DNA from: Eubacterium plexicaudatum ASF492
GTDB lineage: Bacteria > Bacillota > Clostridia > Lachnospirales > Lachnospiraceae
Assembly (NCBI RefSeq): GCF_000364225.2
Contig: NZ_AQFT02000006.1
Location: forward strand, 1 to 64,000
DNA: 64,000 bases
Direction of reading: 5' to 3'
Shown here: positions 10,460 to 20,311 of the stretch, piece after piece
Numbering within the stretch: the first letter of the stretch is position 1
How the letters are laid out: each line of letters opens with the position of its first letter
The notes under the pieces: generated by a model
What the model saw: the letters and a program-made list of their open reading frames with translations, nothing else
Databases searched by the model: none
Told to the model about the DNA's origin: nothing
Made by a program: the position numbers and the translations under genes

Positions 10460-11506
10460 ATGGGACAAATAAAGAAATTTTTTAAGAGAAAGAATATTAA
10501 TATATCTGCAAAAAAGTATGGAATAGATGCATTCAGTGCAATGGCTCAGGGATTATTTGCATCACTTTTAATTGGTACAATCATTTCAGCCGTTGGTGAA
10601 CAATTTAAAATAGAATTACTTGTTACAATTGGTAATTATGCCAAAATGTCAACAGGAGCAGCAATGGCTATTTCAATAGGATATGCATTACAATGTCCGC
10701 CATTACCCTTGTTTTCCCTGGCAGCGGTCGGAATGGCTGCAAATGAGGCCGGAGGAGCAGGTGGCCCTTTAGCAGTATGGATCATTTCAATTATAGCTGC
10801 TGAATTAGGAAAAGCGATTTCTAAAGAAACAAAAATCGACATTCTTATAACACCATTTATTACGGTTACATCCGGAGTTTTATTGTCCGTGTTTTGGGCG
10901 CCGACGATTGGTTCGGCAGCAGAAACGGTTGGAACAGCTATTATGTGGGCAACGGAATTGCAGCCATTTTTTATGGGAATATTGGTTTCGGTTCTTGCAG
11001 GAATTGCTTTGACCCTGCCAATCAGCAGTGCTGCATTGTGTGCAGGTCTTGGACTAACAGGTTTGGCAGGGGGAGCTGCATTGGCGGGATGCTGTGCTCA
11101 AATGGTTGGATTTGCGGTATTAAGTTTTCGTGAAAATAGATGGGGAGGCCTGTTTGCACAAGGATTGGGTACAAGCATGATTCAAATGGGAAATATTGTG
11201 CGAAATCCTCTGATCTGGCTGCCAGCTATTTTAACATCCGCAATTACCGGACCTGTTGCAGCATGTGTATTCAAAATACAGATGAACGGAGCTGCGATCG
11301 CGTCTGGAATGGGAACCTGCGGTCTTGTAGGACAGATTGGACTGTATACCGGATGGGTAAGCGATATTGCGGCAGGAAAAAAGCTTGCAATAACAACAGC
11401 AGACTGGATAGGAATGTTGGTAGTATGTTTTCTGCTGCCAGGTATCCTTACCTGGTTATTCGGGTTGTTTTCAGAAAAATCGGATGGATTCGAAAAAATG
11501 ATTTAA
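10460..11506 (+). CDS. PTS transporter EIIC-like permease (PTS_EIIC_2 family)
   Basis: This is a polytopic membrane protein of about 348 residues with around ten hydrophobic segments and many glycine/alanine-rich helices. Examples are DAFSAMAQGLFASLLIGTI near the start and AALCAGLGLTGLAGGAALAG in the middle. The pattern matches the PTS_EIIC_2 family, putative sugar-translocating IIC subunits whose substrates are mostly unknown. No IIA or IIB domain or gene is nearby. Start 10460 is preferred over the ATG at 10421 because GAGGA lies 10 bases upstream and family members begin close to KKFFKRK. The frame is intact. Confidence 0.75.
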   Translation: MGQIKKFFKRKNINISAKKYGIDAFSAMAQGLFASLLIGTIISAVGEQFKIELLVTIGNYAKMSTGAAMAISIGYALQCPPLPLFSLAAVGMAANEAGGAGGPLAVWIISIIAAELGKAISKETKIDILITPFITVTSGVLLSVFWAPTIGSAAETVGTAIMWATELQPFFMGILVSVLAGIALTLPISSAALCAGLGLTGLAGGAALAGCCAQMVGFAVLSFRENRWGGLFAQGLGTSMIQMGNIVRNPLIWLPAILTSAITGPVAACVFKIQMNGAAIASGMGTCGLVGQIGLYTGWVSDIAAGKKLAITTADWIGMLVVCFLLPGILTWLFGLFSEKSDGFEKMI

Positions 11507-11543
11507 CATTAGAGTTATAGGTAAATATATTCCGGAGGTAAAT

Positions 11544-12907
11544 ATGAAAGAAGATTATGTATGTGATATGACGAAAGGGAATGCGGCGGGTCTGTTGCTG
11601 CGTTTTGCGTTTCCAATGTTAGTTGGGAATATTTTTCAACAATTTTATAATATGGCAGATTCCATTATCGTAGGAAAGTTTGTTGGTTCTAATGCATTAG
11701 GAGCCGTTGGTTCCGTAGGCAGTTTAAATTTTATGTTCTTTTCTTTGTGTATGGGATTAGGAGCCGGACTTGGTGTTCTGATATCGCAATATTTTGGAGC
11801 CGGAGAAGATGAACAAGTAAAAAAATTATTGCGAATGCGGTATACATTACGGCAGCAGCCGGAATGTTAATGAGTTTATGTGGTATTATTTTAGCAAAGC
11901 CGATACTCCGTATTATGAACACGCCGCAGGCAAATTTTGCCGACGCGCTGATTTATATGCGAATTGTATGCGGAGCCACGATTGTAGTTGCAGGGTACAA
12001 TATGATTTCATCCGTTTTAAGAGCATTAGGTGATTCAAAAACACCATTGATTTTTCTAATCATTGCTAGTGGTATTAATATAGTATTAGATTTGGTGTTT
12101 GTTATTGTATTTAAAATGGGAGTTGCCGGTGCGGCATATGCAACAGTGATTTCACAAATTATTGCAATGGTGGGATCTGTTTGGTTTGGAATAAAAAAGA
12201 ATCCATACTTGCAATTGGAAAAGAGACATTTTCAATTGGATTCGGATATTTTTTACAGCAGTTTACGGCTGGGATTGCCAATTGCAGCACAAAATGCTCT
12301 GATTGCATTTTCCTGTGTCGCTTTGCAAAGTGTAGTTAACAGGTATGGTGCCGTTGTTATGGCTGCATATACTGCTACCAGTCGTGTGGAACAGCTTGTA
12401 CAGCAGCCTTTTGGTTCTCTTGGAACAGCAGTTTCTACGTTTGCCGGACAGAATGTCGGTGCAGGACGTTATGACAGAGTAACCACTGGTTGTAAGGTAA
12501 GTGTAAGTATTGTTGTAATATTCAGCATTATTATGGTAGCAGTGATGTTTTTATTGGGAGATAATATTGTTGGGTTGTTTGTAAATGAAAAGGAGGTTAT
12601 AAAGATAGGGGCGAAAGGTCTTCAGATTACAAGCCTGATGTATATTGGTCTTGGACTGATTTATGTTATGAGAGGGATGTTAAATGGAGTGGGAGATGCC
12701 GCTTTCGCTATGATTAATGGTATAACAGAAGTAATCGGAAGAGTAGGATTTGCATGGTTGCTTATGATGCTGCCTTCAGTGGGTCTTTGGGGAGTTTGGT
12801 ATACAAACGGATTAACATGGGCCATCACAGGTGCTGCAAATGTTGTACGGGTATTACAGGGTAAATGGAAGACAAAATGTGTGATAGCGAAGACAAAATT
12901 TTCCTAA
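11544..12907 (+). CDS. MATE-family efflux transporter (one frame break)
   Basis: MATE proteins export drugs or metabolites against Na+ or H+. The reconstructed product is about 454 residues with 12 predicted membrane helices. Its opening is typical: NAAGLLLRFAFPMLVGNIFQ followed by QFYNMADSIIVGKFVG. The second half contains a similar repeat (LRLGLPIAAQNALIAFS) and AFAGQNVGAGR-type sequence at STFAGQNVGAGRYDR. A CGGAGG ribosome-binding site precedes ATG 11544. One base is missing near 11830, where KKLIANAVYITAAAG resumes in the next frame. The substrate is unknown. Confidence 0.88.
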
Positions 12908-12954
12908 AGCGTATTTGAAAAAATATTGACAAGATGAGAAGAAAGGTTCCATAT

Positions 12955-14397
12955 CACGGTAAACGCAAGCTTTTATGTATTCCCAAGTTTCAAATTTTCT
13001 GTTATATTGAATTTAGTCAAAGACAATCTTTACACATTCGTGTATAATTATTTCCAAACTCTGAAAGGAAATAATTATTATGGAAAAAGAGAAAAAAGAT
13101 ATTTTACTGATCGATTGTATGCGTGAAATCCCAGATCCAAGGGCTCCATACAACCAAAGACACAAATTTCTTGATATTATCATTATCGCTGTCACAGCTG
13201 TCCTTGCAGGGATGGATACCTGGAATGAGATTGCAGACTGGGCGGCTTCTAAAAAACAATGGCTGGGAACGTTCCTTGAACTGCCAGGCGGCATTCCTTC
13301 CCATGATACGATAAACAGGGTTTTCCAGATGATCGAGCCGGAAAAATTCCATGATGCATTTTTCCGGTGGGCCAGCGCCGTGTCAGGCAAAGTAAAAGGC
13401 GTAGTGGCGATTGATGGTAAAACAGCAAGGCGCAGCAGGGAAGAAGCAGGGGATATCAAACCGATCCACACGGTCAGCGCATGGGCAGTAGAATCATCCC
13501 TTGTACTGGGCCAGTTGTGTGTGGATGAAAAAACAAACGAGATAAAGACAATACCAGAGCTTTTGGACATTCTGTGCCTGGAAGGGTGTATTGTCACAAT
13601 TGATGCGATGGGAACGCAGAAAGAGATCGCCCGCAAGATCATTCACAAAACGCAGATTATATCCTGCAGGTGAAAGGGAATCAGCAGACACTTATGGACG
13701 ATATCCGGGAGTATTTTGAAAAAGATGTATTTACGGAAAAGAAAGATGCTCTGGAAAAGGCGGAGCGTTACTATAAAGATCTGTGTAAGGAGCACGGGAG
13801 GATAGAAAAGAGGGAGTATTCCGTTGAAAATGATATTGAATGGCTCAGGCAGAGGCATCCGGAGTGGGAGGGCCTTGCAGGTATTGGGGCATGTGTATCT
13901 ACAGTAACGGAAAAAGGGAATACCGTAACAGCTGTAAATTACGCCATATACAGCAGGAAAGGAATGACAGCCGCAGAATATGGGAAAAGTGAAAGGGCAC
14001 ACTGGGGGATTGAAAACAGCCTGCACTGGGTGCTTGATATCGCGTTCAGGGAGGATGAAAGCCGGATCAGGGCTGGAAATGCAGCAGAAAACATGAATAT
14101 GGCACGCCATATAGGAGTAAATCTGCTGAAACAGGAAAAAGCTGTAAGATGGGGATTGCCAGCAAAAGAAAGAAATGCGGGTATGACATGGCTTACCTTT
14201 ATAAAGTATTGGGCGGATTAAATACTGGAATAAAATAGAGGGTACGAATTAAATACATCGTTTAACACATGGCAGAACCCCATGTCTAGTTATTATACGC
14301 AAAATAATTTAACCATCGCATCTTTACGTATAGTTTTAATCGTGAAAACTGATATCTCCAAATTTATAAAAAGTTTATAAAACCTGCGTTTACCGTG
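12955..14397 (+). mobile_element. Complete ISAs1-family insertion sequence with 10-bp target duplication
   Basis: The element is bounded by terminal inverted repeats CACGGTAAACGCA (12955-12967) and TGCGTTTACCGTG (14385-14397). The 10-mer GGTTCCATAT is duplicated directly outside both ends (12945-12954 and 14398-14407). ISAs1 elements usually make 8-10 bp duplications. The perfect duplication and inverted repeats show a recent insertion, between the MATE gene and the CDF gene. It contains a single transposase gene. Confidence 0.92.
13080..14221 (+). CDS. ISAs1-family DDE transposase (one frame break)
   Basis: The transposase spans about 380 residues. It contains the N-terminal DPRAPYNQRHKFLDII segment, the first catalytic Asp in VVAIDGKTARRSREE, the second in VTIDAMGTQKEIA, and the Glu region SERAHWGIENSLHWVLD followed by FREDESRIRAGNAAEN. 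These are the hallmarks of ISAs1 (H-repeat-associated) transposases. A base is missing near 13655, where KT-ADYILQVKGNQ continues in the next frame. With the intact terminal repeats the element may be active if the break is a sequencing error. Confidence 0.92.
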
Positions 14398-14515
14398 GGT
14401 TCCATATGCAAGTATCTTGACAGGCTGGGAAAGCATATGATATAAATTAAAAATGATGTGTGTATCAAGTATTTGCAATATACTTTCTCGGTACGCTATA
14501 AAAAGGAGGAATTGG

Positions 14516-15430
14516 ATGAGGGAAACTTATGTGGATCAAACGCAGGATCTGACAGAACAGATTGTTATGAGGGTTTCTAAAACGAGTATTCTGGCAAATA
14601 TGTTTTTGACAATATTTAAAATGGTTGCAGGAATTGCGTCCTCCTCAGGTGCTATGATTTCCGATGCGGTACATTCGGCATCGGATGTATTTAGTACGTT
14701 AATAGTAATGATCGGAGTGAAAATATCGCGAAAAGAAGCGGATAAAGAGCACCCGTATGGGCATGAACGAATGGAATGTGTTGCGGCAATTTTACTTGCA
14801 GCGGTACTTTTTTTAACAGGTATAGGAATTGGCTATACAGGGATTCAAAAAATTACAGCCGGAAGATACGAGCAACTGGCTGTTCCTGGCAGATTTGCAT
14901 TAATAGCATCAATTGTTTCCATTGTTGTCAAAGAATGGATGTTTTGGTATACTAAATTGTATGCGAAAAAGGTAAATTGCGGAGCATTAATGGCAGATGC
15001 CTGGCATCATCGTTCGGATGCACTGTCTTCAGTCGGATCCTTTATTGGGATTCTGGGGGCAAGACTGGGAATGCCGGTTATGGATCCGGCAGCGGGAGTT
15101 GTAATTTGCATATTTATTGTAAAGGCATCTTATGATATATTTAAAGACGCGGTGGACAAGATGGTAGATAAGTCTTGTGATGATAGTATTGTGGCACAAA
15201 TTAGAAATACGGTTCTTGGACAACAGGGGGTTATCCGAGTGGATGACCTGATAACGAGAGAGTTTGGAAACCGTATCTATGTTGATGTGGAAATTGCTGC
15301 AGATGGGAAAAAAACGCTTCGAGAGACACATGCGATTGCAGAAAAAGTCCATAATCAGATAGAGGAGAAATTTCCGAATGTGAAGCATATTATGGTTCAT
15401 GTGAATCCGGATGAGGAAAGTAGATCCTGA
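14516..15430 (+). CDS. Cation diffusion facilitator (CDF) metal exporter
   Basis: CDF proteins export Zn, Fe, Mn or Co across the membrane. The product is about 304 residues, with four to six membrane segments and a C-terminal cytoplasmic domain. The metal sites are visible as ISDAVHSASD in helix 2 and MADAWHHRSDALSS in helix 5, with HPYGHERME between. Start 14516 is chosen over an upstream in-frame ATG at 14453 because AAGGAGG sits 7 bases before it and the family begins there. It is intact, just downstream of the ISAs1 insertion. Confidence 0.9.
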   Translation: MRETYVDQTQDLTEQIVMRVSKTSILANMFLTIFKMVAGIASSSGAMISDAVHSASDVFSTLIVMIGVKISRKEADKEHPYGHERMECVAAILLAAVLFLTGIGIGYTGIQKITAGRYEQLAVPGRFALIASIVSIVVKEWMFWYTKLYAKKVNCGALMADAWHHRSDALSSVGSFIGILGARLGMPVMDPAAGVVICIFIVKASYDIFKDAVDKMVDKSCDDSIVAQIRNTVLGQQGVIRVDDLITREFGNRIYVDVEIAADGKKTLRETHAIAEKVHNQIEEKFPNVKHIMVHVNPDEESRS

Positions 15431-15456
15431 CTATTTAAGTGGATTAATAGATGGGC

Positions 15457-15563
15457 GGAGCGTGTTTGAAAAATGCTTTCCGTGAGATGTGCTTCACAAT
15501 TTGTACCTATAGGGCATGATATGGAGAATACGGTTCATGCGAATGATTTTTCAGAGACGCTCT
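15457..15563. repeat. MITE-like element (copy B), 107 bp
   Basis: The element opens with GAGCGTGTTTGAAAAATG and closes with the near-complement ATTTTTCAGAGACGCTCT, giving imperfect terminal inverted repeats of about 18 bp. The first 45 bases, including GAGATGTGCTTCACAATTTG, match the element at 31834. It has no coding capacity. It lies between the CDF gene and the HD-domain gene. Confidence 0.65.
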
Positions 15564-15647
15564 AAGATGAGATATCGTATTTTGCTTCAGGTATTTGTGA
15601 TGTTCATAAAATAAAAGTTTTTTCATAAAGCAGGAGGAATTGTAACA

Positions 15648-16241
15648 ATGTATGATCAACGTTTAGATAAACAATTTCAGTTTATAAGAGAAATTGATAA
15701 AGAGAAAAAGATTAATCGTCAAACATATCTTTCGGACGCATCACGAAAAGAAAATGATGCGGAACATGCATGGCATGCTGCCGTAATGACAATTTTATTA
15801 AGTGAGTATGCGAATGAAAAAATTGACGTATTGAAAACGGTTACAATGATTCTGCTTCATGATGTAGTTGAAATTGACGCAGGAGATACGTATGCATATG
15901 ATGAAGCAGGAAAAAAGACACAACGAAGTAGAGAAGAGCTTGCGGCAAAGCGAATTTATGGTATGCTGCCAGAAGATCAAAACCAGAATTTATTAGAGTT
16001 GTGGGAAGAATTTGAAGAGGCTAAAACACCTGAAGCAAGATTTGCCCGTACCATGGATCACATACAACCTTTAATGCTGAATGATGCTACAAATGGTAAA
16101 TCATGGTTGGAGCATGCGATCGAACTCTCGCAAGTACTTGCAAGAAATAAGCATACGGCAGAAGGTTCGGAAAAATTATGGGAATATGCTAAGGAAAACT
16201 GGATAGATAGAAATGTGAAAAATGGAACGTTACGTAATTAG
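15648..16241 (+). CDS. HD-domain phosphohydrolase, YfbR/HDDC2-like
   Basis: This intact 197-residue HD-superfamily protein shows the metal-binding pattern DAEHAWHAAVMTILL, ILLHDVVEIDAGDTYAYDE and a later Asp in RTMDHIQPLMLND. The best-known relatives are 5'-deoxynucleotidases that remove phosphate from dNMPs. A specific substrate is inference. A CAGGAGG ribosome-binding site sits 9 bases before ATG 15648. The gene stands alone between a MITE and the sigma-like gene. Confidence 0.85.
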   Translation: MYDQRLDKQFQFIREIDKEKKINRQTYLSDASRKENDAEHAWHAAVMTILLSEYANEKIDVLKTVTMILLHDVVEIDAGDTYAYDEAGKKTQRSREELAAKRIYGMLPEDQNQNLLELWEEFEEAKTPEARFARTMDHIQPLMLNDATNGKSWLEHAIELSQVLARNKHTAEGSEKLWEYAKENWIDRNVKNGTLRN

Positions 16242-16350
16242 AAAACAAATGATAAAAATAAAAATATCATCAACACTTAATTTAATTAAATGAAAAACAT
16301 GTATAAGAATTGAAAAAATTAAAAGCTGTTTTAGCTAAGGAGATAATCGG

Positions 16351-17132
16351 ATGAAAAATGGTGTGAATGATAATCTGAAAAATAAAGTATTAGAGATTAT
16401 ACATTCCGTACAGGAAGTAATGAGAACAGCAGACACGAAGCTAACGAAGGAAGATCTTGTGTCATTTTTTTATGATACGGCGATTACGACACAGCAAAAA
16501 GAAACGATTTATCATTATTTGCTTGAATTCCAGAATAAAGCAAACAATCATTTGTCCGAGCAATGCTTTGATCATAAGGTGCAGTTGGAATGTGTACGGA
16601 ATGAAACGGAACTAAATTTTCCGGATACGGATTTTTTAGATTGTATTTGCAAGATTTGCAGAAAATTATACGATGTACGAAAGAGGAAGAAAAAAGATTA
16701 TATGAACAATTAATAGCCGGTAAGGAAGAATCGTTACACAAACTTTTGGAACAGTGGATGCCAAAAGTACTTCAAATTGGCAAAAAGTATATAAAAACAA
16801 CCGATCCAAAAGAACTTTCAGATATCATACAGGAAGGAAATATGGGGGTATTTCTTGCTTTGCAGCAATTACTTGGTTCGAAACAGCGCATAGATTTTGA
16901 AAAAGAACTGACGAATGCTGCGACATCTGCAATGGATGGATATGTACGGAAAACAATGGCAGATGCCGATATGGATCAGTCACTTCTAGTAAAAGCAGCG
17001 TTAGTGTATGAGGCACAGAAGTTTTTGGCAGAACAGCTGCAAAGACTCCCATCAACTGAAGAATTAAGCCAGTATACTAAAATTACGGAATACGAGTTGG
17101 AAGATATTCTTGCAATGATGGAAAAAAAGTGA
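16351..17132 (+). CDS. Sigma-70-like protein lacking region 4 (one frame break)
   Basis: The reconstructed protein is about 260 residues. The central part resembles sigma-70 region 2 (LSDIIQEGNMGVFLALQQL), and the end resembles region 3 (RLPSTEELSQYTKITEYELEDIL). It stops there without the region 4 helix-turn-helix needed to bind a -35 element. The N-terminal 95 residues are unlike standard sigma factors. The break near 16634 is one missing T (DFLDLYLQDLQKII continues). TAAGGAG precedes ATG 16351. It could be a degenerate or specialised sigma factor, or an RNA-polymerase-binding regulator. hydE follows 10 bases downstream. Confidence 0.6.
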
Positions 17133-17142
17133 GTTTGAAAAT

Positions 17143-18217
17143 ATGAATCAAAAATCGAAAAAAGAACATAAGGAAAATAAAATATTTCTGCTGACAAAAC
17201 AATTGCACAGGAATCAAACATTGTCAGATGAAGAATTTACCGAACTATTAGAGAGCCAGGATGAAATTGCACTGGAACATTTATATGAAACTGCAAGAGA
17301 AGTACAAAAACAGTATTATGGAAATAAAATTTATGTGAGAGGGTTAATTGAGTTTACAAATTATTGCCGTAATAATTGTTTTACTGTGGAATACGGCGCG
17401 ATAATCAAAAGATACAGCGATACAGGCTGAATAAGGATGAAATTTATGCCTGTGCTGAAGAGGGTTATGCGCTTGGTTTTCGTACTTTTGTATTACAGGG
17501 GGTGAGGATGCTTATTTTACAATAGAAAAACTGGGAGAAATTATTTCTTATTTAAAGTCACATTATCCGGATACTGCAATCACGCTGTCTTTTGGTGAAT
17601 GGGAATCGGAAGCTTATCAGTATTGGTATGATTGTGGTGCGGATCGTTATCTGCTTCGTCATGAAACAGCAGATGAAGCCCATTATCAATTCCTGCATCC
17701 ACAGGAATTAAGCCTTTCCAATCGAAAAAGTTGCTTAAACTTGTTGAAAAAAATTGGATATCAGACAGGTGCCGGATTTATGATCGGTTCTCCGGGGCAG
17801 ACAACGGAGCTGCTCATTCGTGATTTGAGATATTTGGAAGAACTACAGCCACATATGGTAGGAATTGGTCCGTTTATTCCGCAAAAGGATACTCCATTTG
17901 CAACAGAAAAAGCAGGAACACTTCTTATGACACGAAAATTGCTGGCTGTTTTACGACTTATGTTTCCTAAAATGTTACTGCCGGCGACGACAGCTTTGGG
18001 AACAATACATGCAAATGGGCGAGAGCTGGGAATACTGTCAGGTGCAAATGTTGTAATGCCAAATTTATCCCCGGCTAAAGTACGTGGAAAGTATTTGCTT
18101 TACGATCATAAAATATATTCGGGATGTGAATCTGCACAGCAAAGAAAAAAACTGGCAGATCGAATGGAAGCAATTGGATATGAACTATGCGTAGAACGAG
18201 GAGATAGTCTTATGTGA
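17143..18217 (+). CDS. hydE: [FeFe]-hydrogenase maturase HydE (frame-disrupted)
   Basis: HydE is a radical SAM enzyme that helps build the diiron subcluster of [FeFe] hydrogenase. Reading across breaks gives EFTNYCRNNCFYCGIRRDN, with the CxxxCxxC cluster motif, then VLQGGEDAYF, typical of HydE/BioB-like barrels, and GAGFMIGSPGQTTELL. About 358 residues are encoded, the usual HydE length. The breaks at about 17383 (five T read as four) and 17497 (six G read as five) are plain homopolymer losses. HydF and HydG are not in this window, so the other maturases must lie elsewhere. Confidence 0.88.
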
Positions 18218-18247
18218 AGTTTTGAAATCGAAGAAAGGAATTATGGA

Positions 18248-19108
18248 ATGACGTGTGCAGATGAGAAGAACAGCTCCGCAGATCTGATCGAATTGAGTAT
18301 TCGTAAAAAATTTCATAAAAATATATTCAGTCGATTTGCAAAGGCAATAAACGAATATGAATTATTACAGGAAGGAGACAAAGTAGCAGTTTGCATTTCC
18401 GGAGGGAAAGATTCTATGTTAATGGCAAAATGCTTTCAGGAATTGCAAAGACATAGGAAATTTTATTTTGAATTAATTTATTTAGTTATGGATCCGGGAT
18501 ATTATACGGTGAATCGGGAAAAGATTGAGCAGAATGCACAGCTTATGAATGTACCGATTACAATTTTTGAAACGCAAATATTTTCTGCGGTGGAACATAT
18601 AGAAAAGTCTCCTTGCTATTTATGTGCACGAATGCGTCGAGGTTATTTATACAGTAAAGCAGCAGAATTAGGATGTAATAAAATTGCGCTCGGACATCAT
18701 TATGATGATGTAATAGAAACGATTTTGATGGGGATGCTGTATGGAGGTCAAATACAGACGATGATGCCGAAATTGTACAGTACAAATTTTAAAGGAATGG
18801 AATTAATACGCCCATTATATTTTGTACGTGAAGATGATATTAAACATTGGAGTGATTACAATGATTTACATTTCTTGCAATGTGCCTGCCATTTCACAGA
18901 GCAATGTTCTGAAGAAGGAAATGTCAATATGACATCAAAACGCCAGGAAGTAAAAGAATTGATTCGATGTTTAAAACAGACGAATCCTTATGTGGAAGGA
19001 AACATATTTAAAAGTGTGGAAAATATTAATTTGCAAACTGTTATCGCTTATAAGCAAAATGGAAAAAAACATCATTTTTTAGATACTTATCACTTGCAAA
19101 ACCCATAA
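18248..19108 (+). CDS. TtcA-like PP-loop tRNA thiolation enzyme
   Basis: This PP-loop ATPase of 286 residues has the signature VCISGGKDSMLMA and a cysteine pair in SPCYLCARMRRGYLY. Further on are GHHYDDVIETILM and a third cysteine region LQCACHF. This arrangement matches the TtcA family, which makes 2-thiocytidine or related thiolated bases in tRNA with an iron-sulfur cluster. GAAAGGA precedes the ATG. The frame is intact and ends in a strong terminator shared with convergent trxA. Confidence 0.85.
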   Translation: MTCADEKNSSADLIELSIRKKFHKNIFSRFAKAINEYELLQEGDKVAVCISGGKDSMLMAKCFQELQRHRKFYFELIYLVMDPGYYTVNREKIEQNAQLMNVPITIFETQIFSAVEHIEKSPCYLCARMRRGYLYSKAAELGCNKIALGHHYDDVIETILMGMLYGGQIQTMMPKLYSTNFKGMELIRPLYFVREDDIKHWSDYNDLHFLQCACHFTEQCSEEGNVNMTSKRQEVKELIRCLKQTNPYVEGNIFKSVENINLQTVIAYKQNGKKHHFLDTYHLQNP

Positions 19109-19140
19109 AATATGTAGTTTTACATATTTTATGGGTTTTT
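19098..19140. terminator. Bidirectional terminator between the ttcA-like gene and trxA
   Basis: AAAACCCATAAAATATGTA (19098-19116) pairs perfectly with TACATATTTTATGGGTTTT (19121-19139) across a four-base loop. There is a T run on one side and an A run on the other. It separates two convergent genes and would work in both directions. Confidence 0.85.
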
Positions 19141-19154
19141 ACGAAAACCAAATT

Positions 19155-19463
19155 TTATTTGACTAATTCTAAAATTGCATTTTTAGGAATTAAACCAACT
19201 GAGGTTTTGTAAAGATTGCCATTTTTAAAACTGATCAGAGTAGGGATACTCATAATCTGAAAACGAGAAGCCAGTTCCGGCTGTTCATCTACATTCACTT
19301 TACCCATTTTAATTTCTGAAGTTTGCTCCGAAAGTTCGTCCACTACAGGAGAGAGACGTTTACATGGACCGCACCAGTCGGCCCAAAAATCAATGATTAC
19401 AGGTTTGTCTGCTTGTATAACTTCAGTTTCAAAATTTTCAGCGGTAATCGTAACAACTGCCAT
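19155..19463 (-). CDS. trxA: Thioredoxin
   Basis: This is a 102-residue thioredoxin with the active site ADWCGPCKRLSP near residues 27-38, the cis-proline region IMSIPTLISFKNG, and the usual single-domain length. Start 19463 (MAVVTITAENF) is preferred over an upstream ATG because AAAGGAG lies a few bases ahead of it. It reduces protein disulfides in the cytosol. It is convergent with the ttcA-like gene. No thioredoxin reductase gene is adjacent. Confidence 0.93.
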   Translation of the reverse strand: MAVVTITAENFETEVIQADKPVIIDFWADWCGPCKRLSPVVDELSEQTSEIKMGKVNVDEQPELASRFQIMSIPTLISFKNGNLYKTSVGLIPKNAILELVK

Positions 19464-19536
19464 TTTAAATTCTCCTTTCAATATTATACGGTTTTGTTTC
19501 GCAATAAAATAGTTTTGCCCGGTTATGGTACAAATT

Positions 19537-19632
19537 TCCGAACTGTTATCAGATTAGCATACGTTTGCTGATAAAGCAAGCTGTTTTCGTTGACAAAATG
19601 TAGATATCATGATATTTTGTTAACAGTTCGGA
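19537..19632. repeat. Nested inverted-repeat element upstream of trxA
   Basis: A perfect 12-bp inverted repeat (TCCGAACTGTTA at 19537-19548, TAACAGTTCGGA at 19621-19632) encloses 72 bases. Inside are a second pair, GTTGACAAAAT and ATTTTGTTAAC, and the 12-bp palindrome ATATCATGATAT. It also includes a promoter-like TTGACA at 19590-19595 followed after 17 bases by TATTTT. It lies in the divergent gap between trxA and acyP. It may be a small MITE, a regulator site, or both. Confidence 0.5.
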
Positions 19633-19823
19633 CAAGAAATATATAGACAGAAAAATTAGTTTTAGCATTCTATTGTATGCTGTTTATTTGCTGATTTAGA
19701 ACGGAGTTAAATTAAATTATAAAATAATAAGAAAGATTGATTTGCATTAGATGTTTTCATGAAGGCAGATATATGTATAAAATATAATTTAATTTGTAAA
19801 AACAGAAAGAAAGGGAAAATTAT

Positions 19824-20102
19824 ATGGAAATAGTACGAAAACACATTCGTTTTACAGGAATGGTTCAGGGAGTAGGATTTCGTTATAAGTCGTCTTATGT
19901 TGCACGTAGTCTGGGAATAACCGGATGGGTTAGAAACAATGCGGATGATTCGGTGGAAATGGAAGCACAAGGTACGGAGGAACAGATTTATCGGCTGCTT
20001 AAAATGTTAAATAAAGATTCTTATATTAGAATTGATAAAATAGAGACAGACAAATTACCGGTGGAAAATGCGGAAAGGAGTTTTCGTATCATCGGTTATT
20101 AA
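19824..20102 (+). CDS. acyP: Acylphosphatase
   Basis: This intact 92-residue protein matches the full acylphosphatase fold. It carries GMVQGVGFRY with the catalytic Arg and TGWVRNNADDSVEMEAQG with the catalytic Asn, and ends RSFRIIGY. The enzyme hydrolyses acyl phosphates such as carbamoyl or acetyl phosphate in vitro. It stands alone after an approximately 200-base leader. The 209 bases after it hold no gene. Confidence 0.93.
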   Translation: MEIVRKHIRFTGMVQGVGFRYKSSYVARSLGITGWVRNNADDSVEMEAQGTEEQIYRLLKMLNKDSYIRIDKIETDKLPVENAERSFRIIGY

Positions 20103-20311
20103 CCAGGTCGTCAGAAATATGAGGAGTGCAGATTGCGGGAATGATTATCAAACATGCGCCGGTATAAAAAACAGATTTTTGTATATGCTATTTAAATCAT
20201 AGCCTTATAGATTATAGATATGATAGAAATATTTTCGCTTTAGAGTAATACTACATACCTATTTAAGTATCCGAAAGATTATGCATGGTTATAAATATGG
20301 AAGGATATTAT

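Noticed and set aside
10894..11520. Overlapping open frames within the PTS permease gene
   Set aside because: They are Cys/Gly-rich shadow frames of a clearly conserved membrane protein.
13013..13642. 209-codon minus-strand frame opposite the ISAs1 transposase
   Set aside because: It is the antisense shadow of the transposase and has no family features.
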